A DNA stretch of 10,194 nucleotides from Bradyrhizobiaceae bacterium (GCA_947475855.1 CANJPN010000187.1:1-10194), one strand, 5' to 3'; counted from the stretch's first letter, positions 1 to 6,907 are shown. Notes: generated from the sequence alone by a model not told the origin. A program made the numbers and translations.

Positions 1-63
1 GAGGCCGGCGGGCATCGCGGCGAGAGCGCGTTTGATGTCATGCTGGATCATAGTGAACCGCAT
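1..63 (-). CDS. Possible N-terminus of a gene running out of the window (partial)
   Basis: On the minus strand an ATG at 63 opens a 21-codon frame that stays open to the window edge, beginning MRFTMIQHDIKRALA. A second in-frame ATG lies four codons further in. The family is not recognisable from so few residues. The case for a gene is positional: a promoter-like pair of hexamers and a palindrome lie just upstream at 100-138, the strand matches most genes here, and the DUF882 gene ends at 139, leaving 75 bp. No clear Shine-Dalgarno sequence precedes either ATG, which counts against it. Treat it as a guess. Confidence 0.25.
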   Translation of the reverse strand, partial: MRFTMIQHDIKRALAAMPAGL

Positions 64-99
64 TTGCGTTGGATCGGGGAGGGAGCGATGGGGATAGGA

Positions 100-138
100 A
101 TACCATCTGGTATACGTTTGCACCGCATGCAGCAGCAA
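100..138 (-). promoter_or_regulatory. Possible promoter with overlapping palindromic operator
   Basis: Read on the minus strand, TTGCTG (138-133) and TATACC (114-109) resemble -35 and -10 hexamers with an 18-bp spacer. Overlapping the -10 is a perfect 6-bp inverted repeat, ATACCA at 100-105 and TGGTAT at 108-113, with a 2-bp centre. Sites containing TGGTATAC are common among GntR-family operators, so a repressor site over the -10 is a reasonable inference. It would drive the partial gene at 1-63. There is no regulator gene in the window to support it. Confidence 0.3.
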
Positions 139-1581
139 TCAGTTCGCCGTCTGGGTCTGGACGCGGCGACCAAATGCGACACGGGTGGCATTTTCGTCGC
201 TCGAGGCCTTATTCATGCGGTCGAGATCCAATTGGGTGTCGGCGGCGTCTTGGGACCATAGAAGCTGCGCGACTTCGCGGCCTGGGCGCAGTTTCATCTG
301 ACCAACGGAATCCGGGTTCGAGAACATCTCGCCGGTACGAGAAAGATCAGGATGCACAAACTTGGCGAGGGCCGGATCGTCGATCGATGCGGTCGTGGTC
401 AGGAATTGAGCGAGCGGGAATGGGCGATAGGCGGCTTCCTCGGGATGGTCCTCGTCCCAGGCCGGTGATGGAGCGAAACCGGTGTTCCAGCCTTTCAGGG
501 CTTCGATGCCTTCCGCACTCAAGAATGCCAGACGCGGGAACGGGCTTGCGGCTGAATCCAATTTTAGTGGTTCTGGGCTGGTTTGCTCGTTCACTTTGTA
601 TTTTGGCGATTGCGGCCGCGCTGCCAGCGCCGGCGGGCTGACCAGTGCCGGTGGGTTGACCAGTTCCGGCATGCCGACGAGGGCTACCAACTGTGTCAGC
701 TTGCGGCGGTCGTCATCGCTCGGCCGCGTGCTGAGGCGATATGGACGGTCGGCAACCCGGGGTTCAGCGACGAGCTGTGGCGGACGATGCTCGATCGCGG
801 ACTGCTGCGGCGGTGGTGTGAAGACAATGTCGGCAGAGCCGGGGGCGAGCGCAGTCATCAAGTTGGGCTGATCGCGGCTGTTGCGGCGCATGTCGTGGAA
901 AGAAGCGAGCTGCATTGCAACTTCCGGCTGGCGGGCGCGGGCTAATTTTACGTCGTCCGACGAGATGTCACCACCGTCGGCGGGCTTGTGCTGGGTACGT
1001 CCGTTCGGGAACAGAAGCGCCAGCTCGAAGCGCGGCATGCGAGGCCAGGCGCGCACGCGATCGGTATCGACATGGATGAATGGCGTCGCCGAGGTCGGAT
1101 AGTAACCGACCCCGCCGCGTTCGCGCACCATAGCGGAGTAACGCATGTGCTTCAGGGGCACGTCGGGAAATTGTACGTCGGCGGCCTTGCCTAGGATGTG
1201 CCGGCTCTCACTCGCCTGCCCACCGACGGTTTTGCGCAGCATGTTGTTCGTCGTGCGAGAGCGGTAGGCGGAGATGATGTTGATGGGCTGACGTGAGCCG
1301 AGCTCGCTGTGGATCTCCCACAGAAGATCGATCAATGCGGGATCCATCTTCGTCTGCTCGTCGCGGCGCCAGTCGCGCATCACCCAATTGATCCGCTCGA
1401 GTGCTTCGGGAACGTAGCGGCCGTTCCGCTTGAACTCGACGGTGACGACGTCGTCGGTATGGATGTTGCGGAGTGAGATCGTGCGAGTCTGGGCAATCTG
1501 AGCGATCAGATCGAGGGTGAACAGTCCGGCGGCCAGCGCGAAAACGCCGCCGGCAAGCAGACCTCGGATGCGAACCCCCAC
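139..1581 (-). CDS. Exported DUF882 / M15-type zinc peptidase (YcbK-like) with long C-terminal extension
   Basis: Family knowledge: DUF882 proteins are peptidase M15A relatives, thought to cut peptide bonds in the cell-wall peptidoglycan. I start it at the GTG at 1581, preceded by GAGGG at 7-nt spacing; this gives 480 residues and puts a hydrophobic export signal or anchor at residues 7-31. The open frame extends further up to 1716, but those codons run through a palindrome and have no good start site. The catalytic domain is roughly residues 35-198. It shows the HxxxxxxD zinc motif in SRHILGKAAD (His128, Asp135) and the later His170 in FIHVDT, so the active site looks complete. Residues about 200-480 are Pro/Ala/Ser-rich, match no domain I know, and include a duplicated LV(N/S)PPA unit. 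Typical DUF882 proteins end soon after the catalytic domain. The upstream neighbour, an oxidoreductase gene, is 317 bp away, so this is probably its own transcription unit. Confidence 0.85.
   Translation of the reverse strand: MGVRIRGLLAGGVFALAAGLFTLDLIAQIAQTRTISLRNIHTDDVVTVEFKRNGRYVPEALERINWVMRDWRRDEQTKMDPALIDLLWEIHSELGSRQPINIISAYRSRTTNNMLRKTVGGQASESRHILGKAADVQFPDVPLKHMRYSAMVRERGGVGYYPTSATPFIHVDTDRVRAWPRMPRFELALLFPNGRTQHKPADGGDISSDDVKLARARQPEVAMQLASFHDMRRNSRDQPNLMTALAPGSADIVFTPPPQQSAIEHRPPQLVAEPRVADRPYRLSTRPSDDDRRKLTQLVALVGMPELVNPPALVSPPALAARPQSPKYKVNEQTSPEPLKLDSAASPFPRLAFLSAEGIEALKGWNTGFAPSPAWDEDHPEEAAYRPFPLAQFLTTTASIDDPALAKFVHPDLSRTGEMFSNPDSVGQMKLRPGREVAQLLWSQDAADTQLDLDRMNKASSDENATRVAFGRRVQTQTAN
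629..664. repeat. Two 18-bp tandem repeats in the peptidase tail
   Basis: The unit gccggYgggYtgaccagt occurs twice head to tail (629-646 and 647-664), differing only at two C/T positions. On the coding (minus) strand it encodes two copies of a six-residue LV(N/S)PPA element in the Pro/Ala-rich tail of the DUF882 peptidase. It looks like a small in-frame expansion in a disordered linker. Confidence 0.7.
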
Positions 1582-1652
1582 GTCGGAACCCTCGTGACTT
1601 CCGCTGACACGAAAACGCGTGCCGCGCAGATTCCCCGCTCCGTCCCGGCCCC

Positions 1653-1695
1653 AGAGCATCTTCGAAGCGGATCTTCGATCCGACAAAGATGCTCT
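1653..1695. repeat. Nested palindrome A (long hairpin) in the 317-bp gap
   Basis: The outer arms agagcatctt (1653-1662) and aagatgctct (1686-1695) are perfect 10-bp complements. Inside them sits a second hairpin, cggatc / gatccg (1668-1673 and 1677-1682), with a 3-nt loop. This resembles the palindromic extragenic elements with GAGCAT...ATGCTC ends that are frequent in Hyphomicrobiales genomes. It lies downstream of the oxidoreductase gene and upstream of the peptidase start, both on the minus strand. There is no T-run, so a simple intrinsic terminator is unlikely. Confidence 0.7.
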
Positions 1696-1710
1696 AGAAT
1701 ATATTTTCCA

Positions 1711-1769
1711 GAGCAATTTCTTCCGATCTTCCGATCGCCGTGGCGATCGCGAGAGATCGGATATTGCTC
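1711..1769. repeat. Nested palindrome B (three-tier hairpin) in the 317-bp gap
   Basis: Three nested inverted repeats share one centre: gagcaat (1711-1717) with attgctc (1763-1769), ccgatct (1723-1729) with agatcgg (1754-1760), and cgatcgcc (1732-1739) with ggcgatcg (1742-1749). The last has a 2-nt centre. It is separated from palindrome A by 15 AT-rich bases (1696-1710). Each tier is perfect, which chance would not easily produce. It may be an extragenic repeat element or an RNA structure in the leader of the peptidase gene. Confidence 0.7.
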
Positions 1770-1898
1770 CAGTGCCCCTTCGGGCCGCGGCGGCAGCATC
1801 GAACCCATCGTTAAGATCGGATCGTTAATGGGAGGTAAACGGGGAATGGGGGACGAAAAGGGCAGGCATGGGGCGATGTTGGGGCGGAGGTCGCGGTT

Positions 1899-2903
1899 TC
1901 AATCAAGTTCTGCGATGTCGACCAGGATCTTGCCGATGGTGGTGCCGCTTTCCTGCATCTCGTGCGCATCGACGATGCGATCGAGCGGAAAGCGGGCGGC
2001 GATCTGATGCCGCAGGGCCTTTTTCTCGAGCAGCCCGTTGATTTCGGCTGCGGCACGAGAGATCAGTTTGCGCGGTGTTTCGTAGAGTATCGCGGCTCTG
2101 ATCAGGACATCTTTTTGCATGAATGCGGAGAACGGAATATTCGGGTTCGCCTCTGCATCTGATCCATAGGCCGCAAGTGTTCCGTTCCTAGCTATGAGAG
2201 CAGCGTCCAGAGCGACGTTTGCGCCGAAATTGACCTCGACGACGTGGTGCACGCCATTGGGGCCGCCGGCTGCTGCTTCGATCTGCTGGAGTACATCGCC
2301 AGTCCTGTAGTTGATCACCGTGTCGGCTCCGGCGGCTTTGGCCTTCACCGCCTGCTCTTCCCGGCTGACGGTAGCAATGATTTTGCCAGCGCCACCCCAG
2401 CGTGCGAGCTGCACGGCATAGAAGCCGACGGCACCGGCACCGCCGTGTACGAGAACGGTCTTGCCTCGAATAAGTTCGTCGCGAAACAGTGCGCAGTAGG
2501 CCGTCAGCGCCGGGATCGGAAGGCAGGCCCCTTCCGCGAAAGTGGTGCCGTCCGGCAGGCGCCAGGCAAGGTTGGCGGGGACCAAGGCGTAGTCGGCTGC
2601 GGTTCCCAGCGTCATTGTCCGGTCGAGCTGCGACAACCAAACACGTTCGCCAACGCGATCTGCAGCGACGCCAGGGCCGACCTTGTCGATGATGCCAGCG
2701 CCATCGCGGTGCGGCGTGGTGAGCGGCACCTGCGCTGCAATCTGACCGGGCGGGAGTTTTCTCGCCTTGATGTCGGTCGGGTTGAGGCCCGACACGGCGA
2801 TTTTGACACGAACCTCATTGAGGCCAGGCTCTGGAACCGGACGCTCGACGATGTTGAGGACGTCTCGAGCAGCGCCCTTGTTGTCGTAGACGGCTGCTCG
2901 CAT
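1899..2903 (-). CDS. NADPH:quinone oxidoreductase, non-zinc MDR family
   Basis: A 334-residue medium-chain dehydrogenase/reductase of the quinone oxidoreductase branch. It is expected to transfer hydride from NADPH to a quinone or an activated (enone-type) double bond in the cytosol. Residues 1-120 form the GroES-like catalytic fold, including PHRDGAGIIDKVGPGV near 64-79. Residues about 125-290 form the nucleotide-binding Rossmann fold, with HGGAGAVG at 153-160 as the dinucleotide-binding loop. The catalytic and structural cysteine clusters of zinc alcohol dehydrogenases are absent, so no zinc is expected. The ATG at 2903 is preceded by AGGAG at 6-nt spacing and begins MRAAVYD, the normal start of this family. 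The open frame continues upstream to 3302, but that part overlaps the CoxL gene in another frame and is not coding. It lies 29 bp downstream of that gene, so they are very likely cotranscribed. The substrate is unknown. Confidence 0.9.
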   Translation of the reverse strand: MRAAVYDNKGAARDVLNIVERPVPEPGLNEVRVKIAVSGLNPTDIKARKLPPGQIAAQVPLTTPHRDGAGIIDKVGPGVAADRVGERVWLSQLDRTMTLGTAADYALVPANLAWRLPDGTTFAEGACLPIPALTAYCALFRDELIRGKTVLVHGGAGAVGFYAVQLARWGGAGKIIATVSREEQAVKAKAAGADTVINYRTGDVLQQIEAAAGGPNGVHHVVEVNFGANVALDAALIARNGTLAAYGSDAEANPNIPFSAFMQKDVLIRAAILYETPRKLISRAAAEINGLLEKKALRHQIAARFPLDRIVDAHEMQESGTTIGKILVDIAELD

Positions 2904-2932
2904 GGCTAGCTCCTGGGAAGTTATTCTGTTGG

Positions 2933-5254
2933 CTACTTGCTTGCTGCCTGGATTGCGGACCAAACGCGTTGCGGGGTCAGCGGCATATCGATGTGGCGGA
3001 CTCCATAGTCCTTCAGCGCGTCGACGACGGCCGAGACGATCGCGGGTGGGGCACCGGTTGCGCCTGCTTCGCCAGCGCCCTTCACGCCCATCACGTTGGT
3101 CGTGCAGGGAATGATGTTGAATTCGCCTTCTACGCTGGGCATGTGGTGCGCGCGCGGCATGGCGTAGTCCATGTAGGACGCTGAGAGTAGCTGGCCGTCC
3201 TGGTCGTAGGCGATAGCTTCGGTGAGTGCCTGGCCGAGGCCTTGCGCGATGCCGCCGATCGCTTGACCGTGAACGATGAATGGATTGAGCACGACGCCAC
3301 AATCATCGATGGCGACGAAGCGAAGGATTTCGACGGTGCCGAGCTCGGGGTCCACCTCGACCTCGCAGATGTGCGCGCCGTTGGGAAAGTTCTCGAACTT
3401 GCCATCGAAGGTCACTTCCTCGTCGAGACCGGGCGTGACGCCTTCAGGCAGGCGCGCGGGATCGTGGGCTGCGTGGGCAACCTCGGCAATTGTCATGCTC
3501 GACGTCGCCGTGCGGAACTGGCCGGCTTCGAACGTGACCTGCTCTGGCGCTGATTGCATGAGGTGGGCGGCGATACGCTTTCCTTTCGAGACGATGGCGT
3601 CGCTCGCCATCTTGAGGCTTGAACTTCCGACCAGTGACGAGCGCGAACCGAACGTTCCGGCCGATACTTCGGGGGCGGTCGCGGTGTCGCCTTGTACGAG
3701 GTCGACTTTGTCGAAGTCGATGCCAAGGAGGTCGTTGACGATCTGGGAGTAGACGGTGTGATGGCCTTGTCCGTGGCTGTATGTGCCGGCGAATACAGTG
3801 GCCCGGCCGTCCGCTTCCAAGCGGATGCGCATGCCTTCCTGGGGGCGGCTGCCTGCGCCCTCGATGAAGACCGAGAGGCCGATGCCGAGACGCTTGCCGT
3901 TCGCGGCGGCTGCTTTGCGCCGCGCCTCGAAGCCTTTCCAGTCGGCGGCGTCGAGCGCCATCTGCATGGTGCCGGGGAAGTCGCCGCTGTCGATGGTGAA
4001 GCCCAGATGCGTCTTGTAGGGCATCTGTTCGGGTTTCACGAAGTTGCGGCGGCGGATTTCATCGCGTGGGAGCCCTGTTGCGTCGGCCGCTGCGTCCATC
4101 AGCCGTTCCATGATGTAGTTGGCTTCGGGACGCCCGGCGCCACGGTAAGTGTCGGTGCAGATGGTGTTGGTGAAGGCGGTCTTCACGGAGAAGTAGAAGC
4201 TCGGAACGGCGTAGACACCAGGGATGATGCGGCCGCCGCCATTGTGGGCGAGGCGCACGCCATTCTCGGAGAGATAGGCGCCGACGTTGAGCGTGGTGTC
4301 GAGGGTGATCGCGAGCACGCGGCCGTCGTTGTCGATGCCCATCTCAGCCACGTTGAGCTGATCGCGGCCGTGATAATCGGAAAGGAAGGTTTCGAGGCGA
4401 TCGCCGCGCCATTTGACCGTGCGTGCGAGCTTCCTTGCTGCGAATGCGACGCAAGCCGTTTCAGGATAGGTTTTGCTGCGGATGCCGAAGCCGCCGCCAG
4501 TGTCGCGGGAGACGACACGAACCTTGTCCAAATCCATCTTCAGGAGGTTCTTGGCGAGCTGCGTCTGGATGCGGCGCCCGCCTTGCGTGGGAGAAAAGAG
4601 GGTCAGCACGCCGCTCGCCTTGTCGAAGGTTGCGGCGACGACGCGGGGCTCCATCGGGCTCACGGCAATGCGTTGATTGACGAGGTCGACTTTCACGCGC
4701 TTTGGCGCGGCTGCTAGTTTGGCTGCGACTTCGTCCTTGTCGCCGTACTGCCAATGGAACACGAGATTGGAATCGAACTCGGGCCAGACTTTCGGCGCGC
4801 CAGGCTTCAACGCATCGCCGGTTGCGACGACGGCGGGCAGCGGGTCGTAGTCGATGTCGATCGCGTCGGCGGCGTCGCGGGCGGCTTCTTCGGTTTCCGC
4901 GATGACCATGGCGACGCATTCGCCGGCAAAACGTACGCGATCGATGGGCAAGATGCGGCGTAAGGGGCGCGACATCGGTCGGCCGGAGCGGTCCTCGAAC
5001 TCGGCGTCGGTGATGAGCTTGCCCATGTTGGCACGCTCGAGTTCCTCGCCAGTGATAATGTCGATCACGCCGGGCATCGCGCGCGCGGCTGCCATGTCGA
5101 TCGACTTGATGAGGGCGTGCGCATGGGGCGAGCGGTTGAATGCGGCCCACGTCGTGCCGGGCAGATCGATATCGTCGGTGAACTCGCCGTTGCCCTTGAC
5201 GAGGCGCACGTCTTCCTTGCGCCGGACCGGCTGCCCAATTCCGAACTGCCCCAT
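2933..5254 (-). CDS. Molybdopterin-binding large subunit, form II CoxL-like (xanthine dehydrogenase family)
   Basis: A full-length (773 aa) large subunit of the molybdenum hydroxylase family, which inserts oxygen from water into a substrate at a Mo-cytosine-dinucleotide centre. The small domain is at about residues 15-125 and the Mo-binding domains at about 140-765. Visible cofactor motifs are TGGGFG (GGGFG at 253-257), SHGQGH with Gln496, and VKGAGEAG with the predicted catalytic Glu729. The active-site loop is TYRGAGR (YRGAGR at 370-375). True CO dehydrogenases (form I) have the AYXCSFR loop with the Cu-binding cysteine. This loop is the form II type, so CO oxidation should not be assumed. 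I use the ATG at 5254 because GAGGG lies 8 nt ahead; a TTG at 5269 is in frame but would lie upstream of that site. The iron-sulfur (CoxS) and FAD (CoxM) subunit genes normally adjacent are not in this window. The gene runs on into the quinone oxidoreductase gene; the CoA-transferase gene is 163 bp upstream. Confidence 0.92.
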   Translation of the reverse strand: MGQFGIGQPVRRKEDVRLVKGNGEFTDDIDLPGTTWAAFNRSPHAHALIKSIDMAAARAMPGVIDIITGEELERANMGKLITDAEFEDRSGRPMSRPLRRILPIDRVRFAGECVAMVIAETEEAARDAADAIDIDYDPLPAVVATGDALKPGAPKVWPEFDSNLVFHWQYGDKDEVAAKLAAAPKRVKVDLVNQRIAVSPMEPRVVAATFDKASGVLTLFSPTQGGRRIQTQLAKNLLKMDLDKVRVVSRDTGGGFGIRSKTYPETACVAFAARKLARTVKWRGDRLETFLSDYHGRDQLNVAEMGIDNDGRVLAITLDTTLNVGAYLSENGVRLAHNGGGRIIPGVYAVPSFYFSVKTAFTNTICTDTYRGAGRPEANYIMERLMDAAADATGLPRDEIRRRNFVKPEQMPYKTHLGFTIDSGDFPGTMQMALDAADWKGFEARRKAAAANGKRLGIGLSVFIEGAGSRPQEGMRIRLEADGRATVFAGTYSHGQGHHTVYSQIVNDLLGIDFDKVDLVQGDTATAPEVSAGTFGSRSSLVGSSSLKMASDAIVSKGKRIAAHLMQSAPEQVTFEAGQFRTATSSMTIAEVAHAAHDPARLPEGVTPGLDEEVTFDGKFENFPNGAHICEVEVDPELGTVEILRFVAIDDCGVVLNPFIVHGQAIGGIAQGLGQALTEAIAYDQDGQLLSASYMDYAMPRAHHMPSVEGEFNIIPCTTNVMGVKGAGEAGATGAPPAIVSAVVDALKDYGVRHIDMPLTPQRVWSAIQAASK

Positions 5255-5291
5255 GATGTCTGCCCTCAAGCTGATGCGATGTGGTCAGCGC

Positions 5292-5320
5292 CGTATAAGG
5301 GGGGACGTGCGAGGGAGCAA
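5292..5320 (-). promoter_or_regulatory. Possible sigma-70 promoter ahead of the CoxL-like gene
   Basis: On the minus strand TTGCTC (5320-5315) and TATACG (5297-5292) are separated by exactly 17 bp. Transcription would begin about 30 bases before the ATG at 5254. It fits the 163-bp gap after the CoA-transferase gene and would make the CoxL and oxidoreductase genes a separate unit. The -35 hexamer is half of a small palindrome, gagca-a-tgctc (5315-5325). Hexamer matches are partial, so this is a prediction. Confidence 0.35.
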
Positions 5321-5417
5321 TGCTCGGGGCCGATGAGAAGTTTCGCGGTCTGCGCTTGTTACTCGTGCCGGGTTTGCCATTCAGCCGTGTGTGGGGAAAC
5401 AGCAGTGATCGCAAACC

Positions 5418-6641
5418 TCAGATCGCGCCGGATTTGCGGAGGGTGGCGATCTTGGAGGCGTCGAGGCCGAGGACGCTCGAGAGCACGCTGTCGGTGTCCT
5501 CGCCGAGCAACGGCGGGGCCTTGGACGAGGTGGTGTCCTGGCCCGGCATCTTGATCGGGTTGGCGACTACGGGGAGGGGAGCGGCGGCTCCTTTCGTCGT
5601 CTCGCGTTTGACGCCGCGGGCGACGATGTGCGGATCCCGAAACATCTCGTCCATCCGATAGATCGGGCCGCAGGGGACTGCGCGGGATTCGAGCAGGTCG
5701 ATCCAGTAGGCACAGGTCTCCTGGGTTAGACGCGCCGTGATGAGGGTGATCAGTTCCTCGCGGTGCGCGATGCGTTGCGAGTTGATCGCGAATTTCGGGT
5801 CCGTTGAGAGATGCGCTATGCCTGCTGCGTCGCAGAAGCGCTGGAACTGGCCGTCGTTGCCGATGGCAAGGATGATATGGCCATCCTTCGTCGGTAGCGC
5901 CGAGTAAGGAACGATGGTCGGGTGGTCGTTGCCGAGGCGCACGGGCACCTCGCCGGAAACGAGATAGTTCGACGCCTGATTGATGAGTGCGTGGATGGTC
6001 GTCTCGAGGAGGGAAACTTCGAGGTAGGTGCCTTCGCCGGTTTTCTCACGGCCGACGAGAGCGGCGAGAATTCCCGACAGCGCGTTCATCCCGGACATTT
6101 CGTCAGAGATCGCGACGCCGACTTTCATCGGTGCCGCACCAGGCGTGCCGTCGGGCTGGCCAGTGATGCTCATCAGGCCGCCCATGCCCTGGACGACGAA
6201 GTCATAGCCTGCCCGGTTCGCGTAGGGGCCGTCCTGGCCGAATCCGGTGATCGAGCAGTAGACGATGCGCGGGTTGATTTTCTTGATGGACGCGTAGTCG
6301 AGGCCGTATTTCTTCAGGCCGCCAACCTTGAAGTTCTCGATCATCACGTCGGACTTCGCGGCGAGGTCTAACAGCAGCGCCTTGCCCTCGGGCTTCGTCA
6401 GGTCGATCGTGACCGACTTCTTGCCGCGGTTCACGCACATGAAATAGGCGGCGATGCCGGGTAAGCCATCCTTCGGCGGTACGGCGAAGGGCGGGCCCCA
6501 ATGGCGGGTGTCATCGCCTTTGCCCGGGGGCTCGACCTTGATGACCTCGGCGCCGAGATCGGCGAGATACTGTGTGGCGAGAGGTCCGGCGAGCACGCGC
6601 GAGAGGTCCAGCACTCGGATGTGGGAGAGGGGCAAGGGCAT
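5418..6641 (-). CDS. CaiB/BaiF (class III) family CoA-transferase
   Basis: A 407-residue class III CoA-transferase, the usual length for the family. These cytosolic enzymes move CoA between carboxylic acids by way of an enzyme-bound aspartyl-CoA thioester and work as interlocked dimers. Visible family blocks are VLDLSRVLAGPLATQYLADLGAE from residue 10, VEPPGKGDDTRHWGPPF (36-52), NRGKKSVTIDL (71-81), IENFKVGGL (101-109) and a C-terminal block around AVPCGPIYRMDEMFRDP. The candidate catalytic aspartate is Asp180 in GVAISDEMSG. The acid and CoA donor cannot be told from sequence; formyl-, citramalate- or dicarboxylate-CoA types are all possible. The ATG at 6641 gives the canonical N-terminus, although the upstream ribosome site is weak. 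It is on the same strand as the molybdenum hydroxylase and quinone oxidoreductase genes downstream, suggesting a shared catabolic role, but the 163-bp gap leaves room for separate transcription. Confidence 0.9.
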   Translation of the reverse strand: MPLPLSHIRVLDLSRVLAGPLATQYLADLGAEVIKVEPPGKGDDTRHWGPPFAVPPKDGLPGIAAYFMCVNRGKKSVTIDLTKPEGKALLLDLAAKSDVMIENFKVGGLKKYGLDYASIKKINPRIVYCSITGFGQDGPYANRAGYDFVVQGMGGLMSITGQPDGTPGAAPMKVGVAISDEMSGMNALSGILAALVGREKTGEGTYLEVSLLETTIHALINQASNYLVSGEVPVRLGNDHPTIVPYSALPTKDGHIILAIGNDGQFQRFCDAAGIAHLSTDPKFAINSQRIAHREELITLITARLTQETCAYWIDLLESRAVPCGPIYRMDEMFRDPHIVARGVKRETTKGAAAPLPVVANPIKMPGQDTTSSKAPPLLGEDTDSVLSSVLGLDASKIATLRKSGAI

Positions 6642-6694
6642 CGTCGGTCGGGTCTTTCGTTTCGCTCATTGTCGGGAGGACGCGACGAGAGCAC

Positions 6695-6775
6695 TCATAT
6701 TGCCACCAGTGCTGTCGGTCTTGGCCGCGCACGGTAGTTGGTCTTATCCATGCCGAGAAGGGGAAAGTCCGGATC
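6695..6775 (-). pseudogene. Remnant of the 3' end of an acyl-ligase gene
   Basis: A short minus-strand frame ending at 6695 carries PLLG, KTNYRA and PRPTALV in the same order and spacing as the extreme C-terminus of the acyltransferase-ACP-ligase protein encoded at 7479-10106. By hand, DNA at 6702-6772 matches 7486-7556 at about 52 of 71 positions with no gap, and the two stop codons (6695-6697 and 7479-7481) fall in exact register. About 17 of the last 23 residues are identical, including the A10-type lysine. Upstream of 6775 the similarity fades and the rest of the gene is missing. The open frame extends to 6877 but has no ribosome site. I read it as the decayed tail of a second, paralogous ligase gene. 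The divergence shows it is not a recent copy. Confidence 0.75.
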
Positions 6776-6892
6776 TGGTGCGTGGGGATTGGTCCGGTCG
6801 TCACGGCATGGAGCCCTTGAGACGCGAGTGAGCATGGTTGATGGCGTGATTTCAGCTGTGCAAAGGTAGGTTGCCATAAGATTAGGCTAAAC

Positions 6893-6902
6893 AGGGGAGG
6901 AG
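6893..6902 (+). promoter_or_regulatory. Strong ribosome-binding site deciding a GTG start
   Basis: AGGGGAGGAG lies 5 nt ahead of the GTG at 6908. It is nearly ideal as a Shine-Dalgarno sequence and is the reason for choosing GTG over the later in-frame ATG in EMSPSG. Confidence 0.8.
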
Positions 6903-6907
6903 AAGCC

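Larger units (their letters stand above)
1582..1898. other. 317-bp intergenic region, no gene seen
   Basis: Lies between the stop of the quinone oxidoreductase gene and the GTG start of the DUF882 peptidase gene, both minus strand. Short open frames on both strands here lack ribosome sites and recognisable protein character. Contents: the two nested palindromes (1653-1695, 1711-1769), an AT-rich stretch between them, and an 8-bp direct repeat atcgttaa at 1807-1814 and 1821-1828. I could not pick out a convincing promoter for the peptidase, though one should be here. Confidence 0.75.

Noticed and set aside
69..641. 190-codon plus-strand frame
   Set aside because: Antisense to the peptidase tail, Arg/Ser-rich, no family character; typical shadow frame.
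1582..1716. Upstream in-frame ATG starts of the DUF882 peptidase (1716, 1659)
   Set aside because: They would translate across palindrome A, lack ribosome sites, and would bury the export signal; GTG at 1581 with GAGGG fits better.
2904..3302. 133-codon N-terminal extension of the quinone oxidoreductase frame
   Set aside because: It overlaps the CoxL 3' end in another frame, is Arg-rich noise, and the ATG at 2903 has a good ribosome site and the family's normal first residues.
3692..4717. 341-codon plus-strand open frame inside the CoxL-like gene
   Set aside because: It is antisense to a strongly conserved gene whose motifs are certain, has no recognisable domain, and long shadow frames are usual in GC-rich DNA.
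2933..5254. Annotation as aerobic CO dehydrogenase (coxL)
   Set aside because: The active-site loop is YRGAGR, not the AYXCSFR of true CO dehydrogenases, and CoxS/CoxM genes are absent here.
4461..5414. 317-codon minus-strand frame overlapping the start of the CoxL-like gene
   Set aside because: Arg/His/Pro-rich translation with no family character, in the wrong frame against a certain gene.
6695..6877. 60-codon frame as an intact small gene
   Set aside because: No ribosome site, and only its last ~26 codons have meaning, as the tail of a lost ligase gene.
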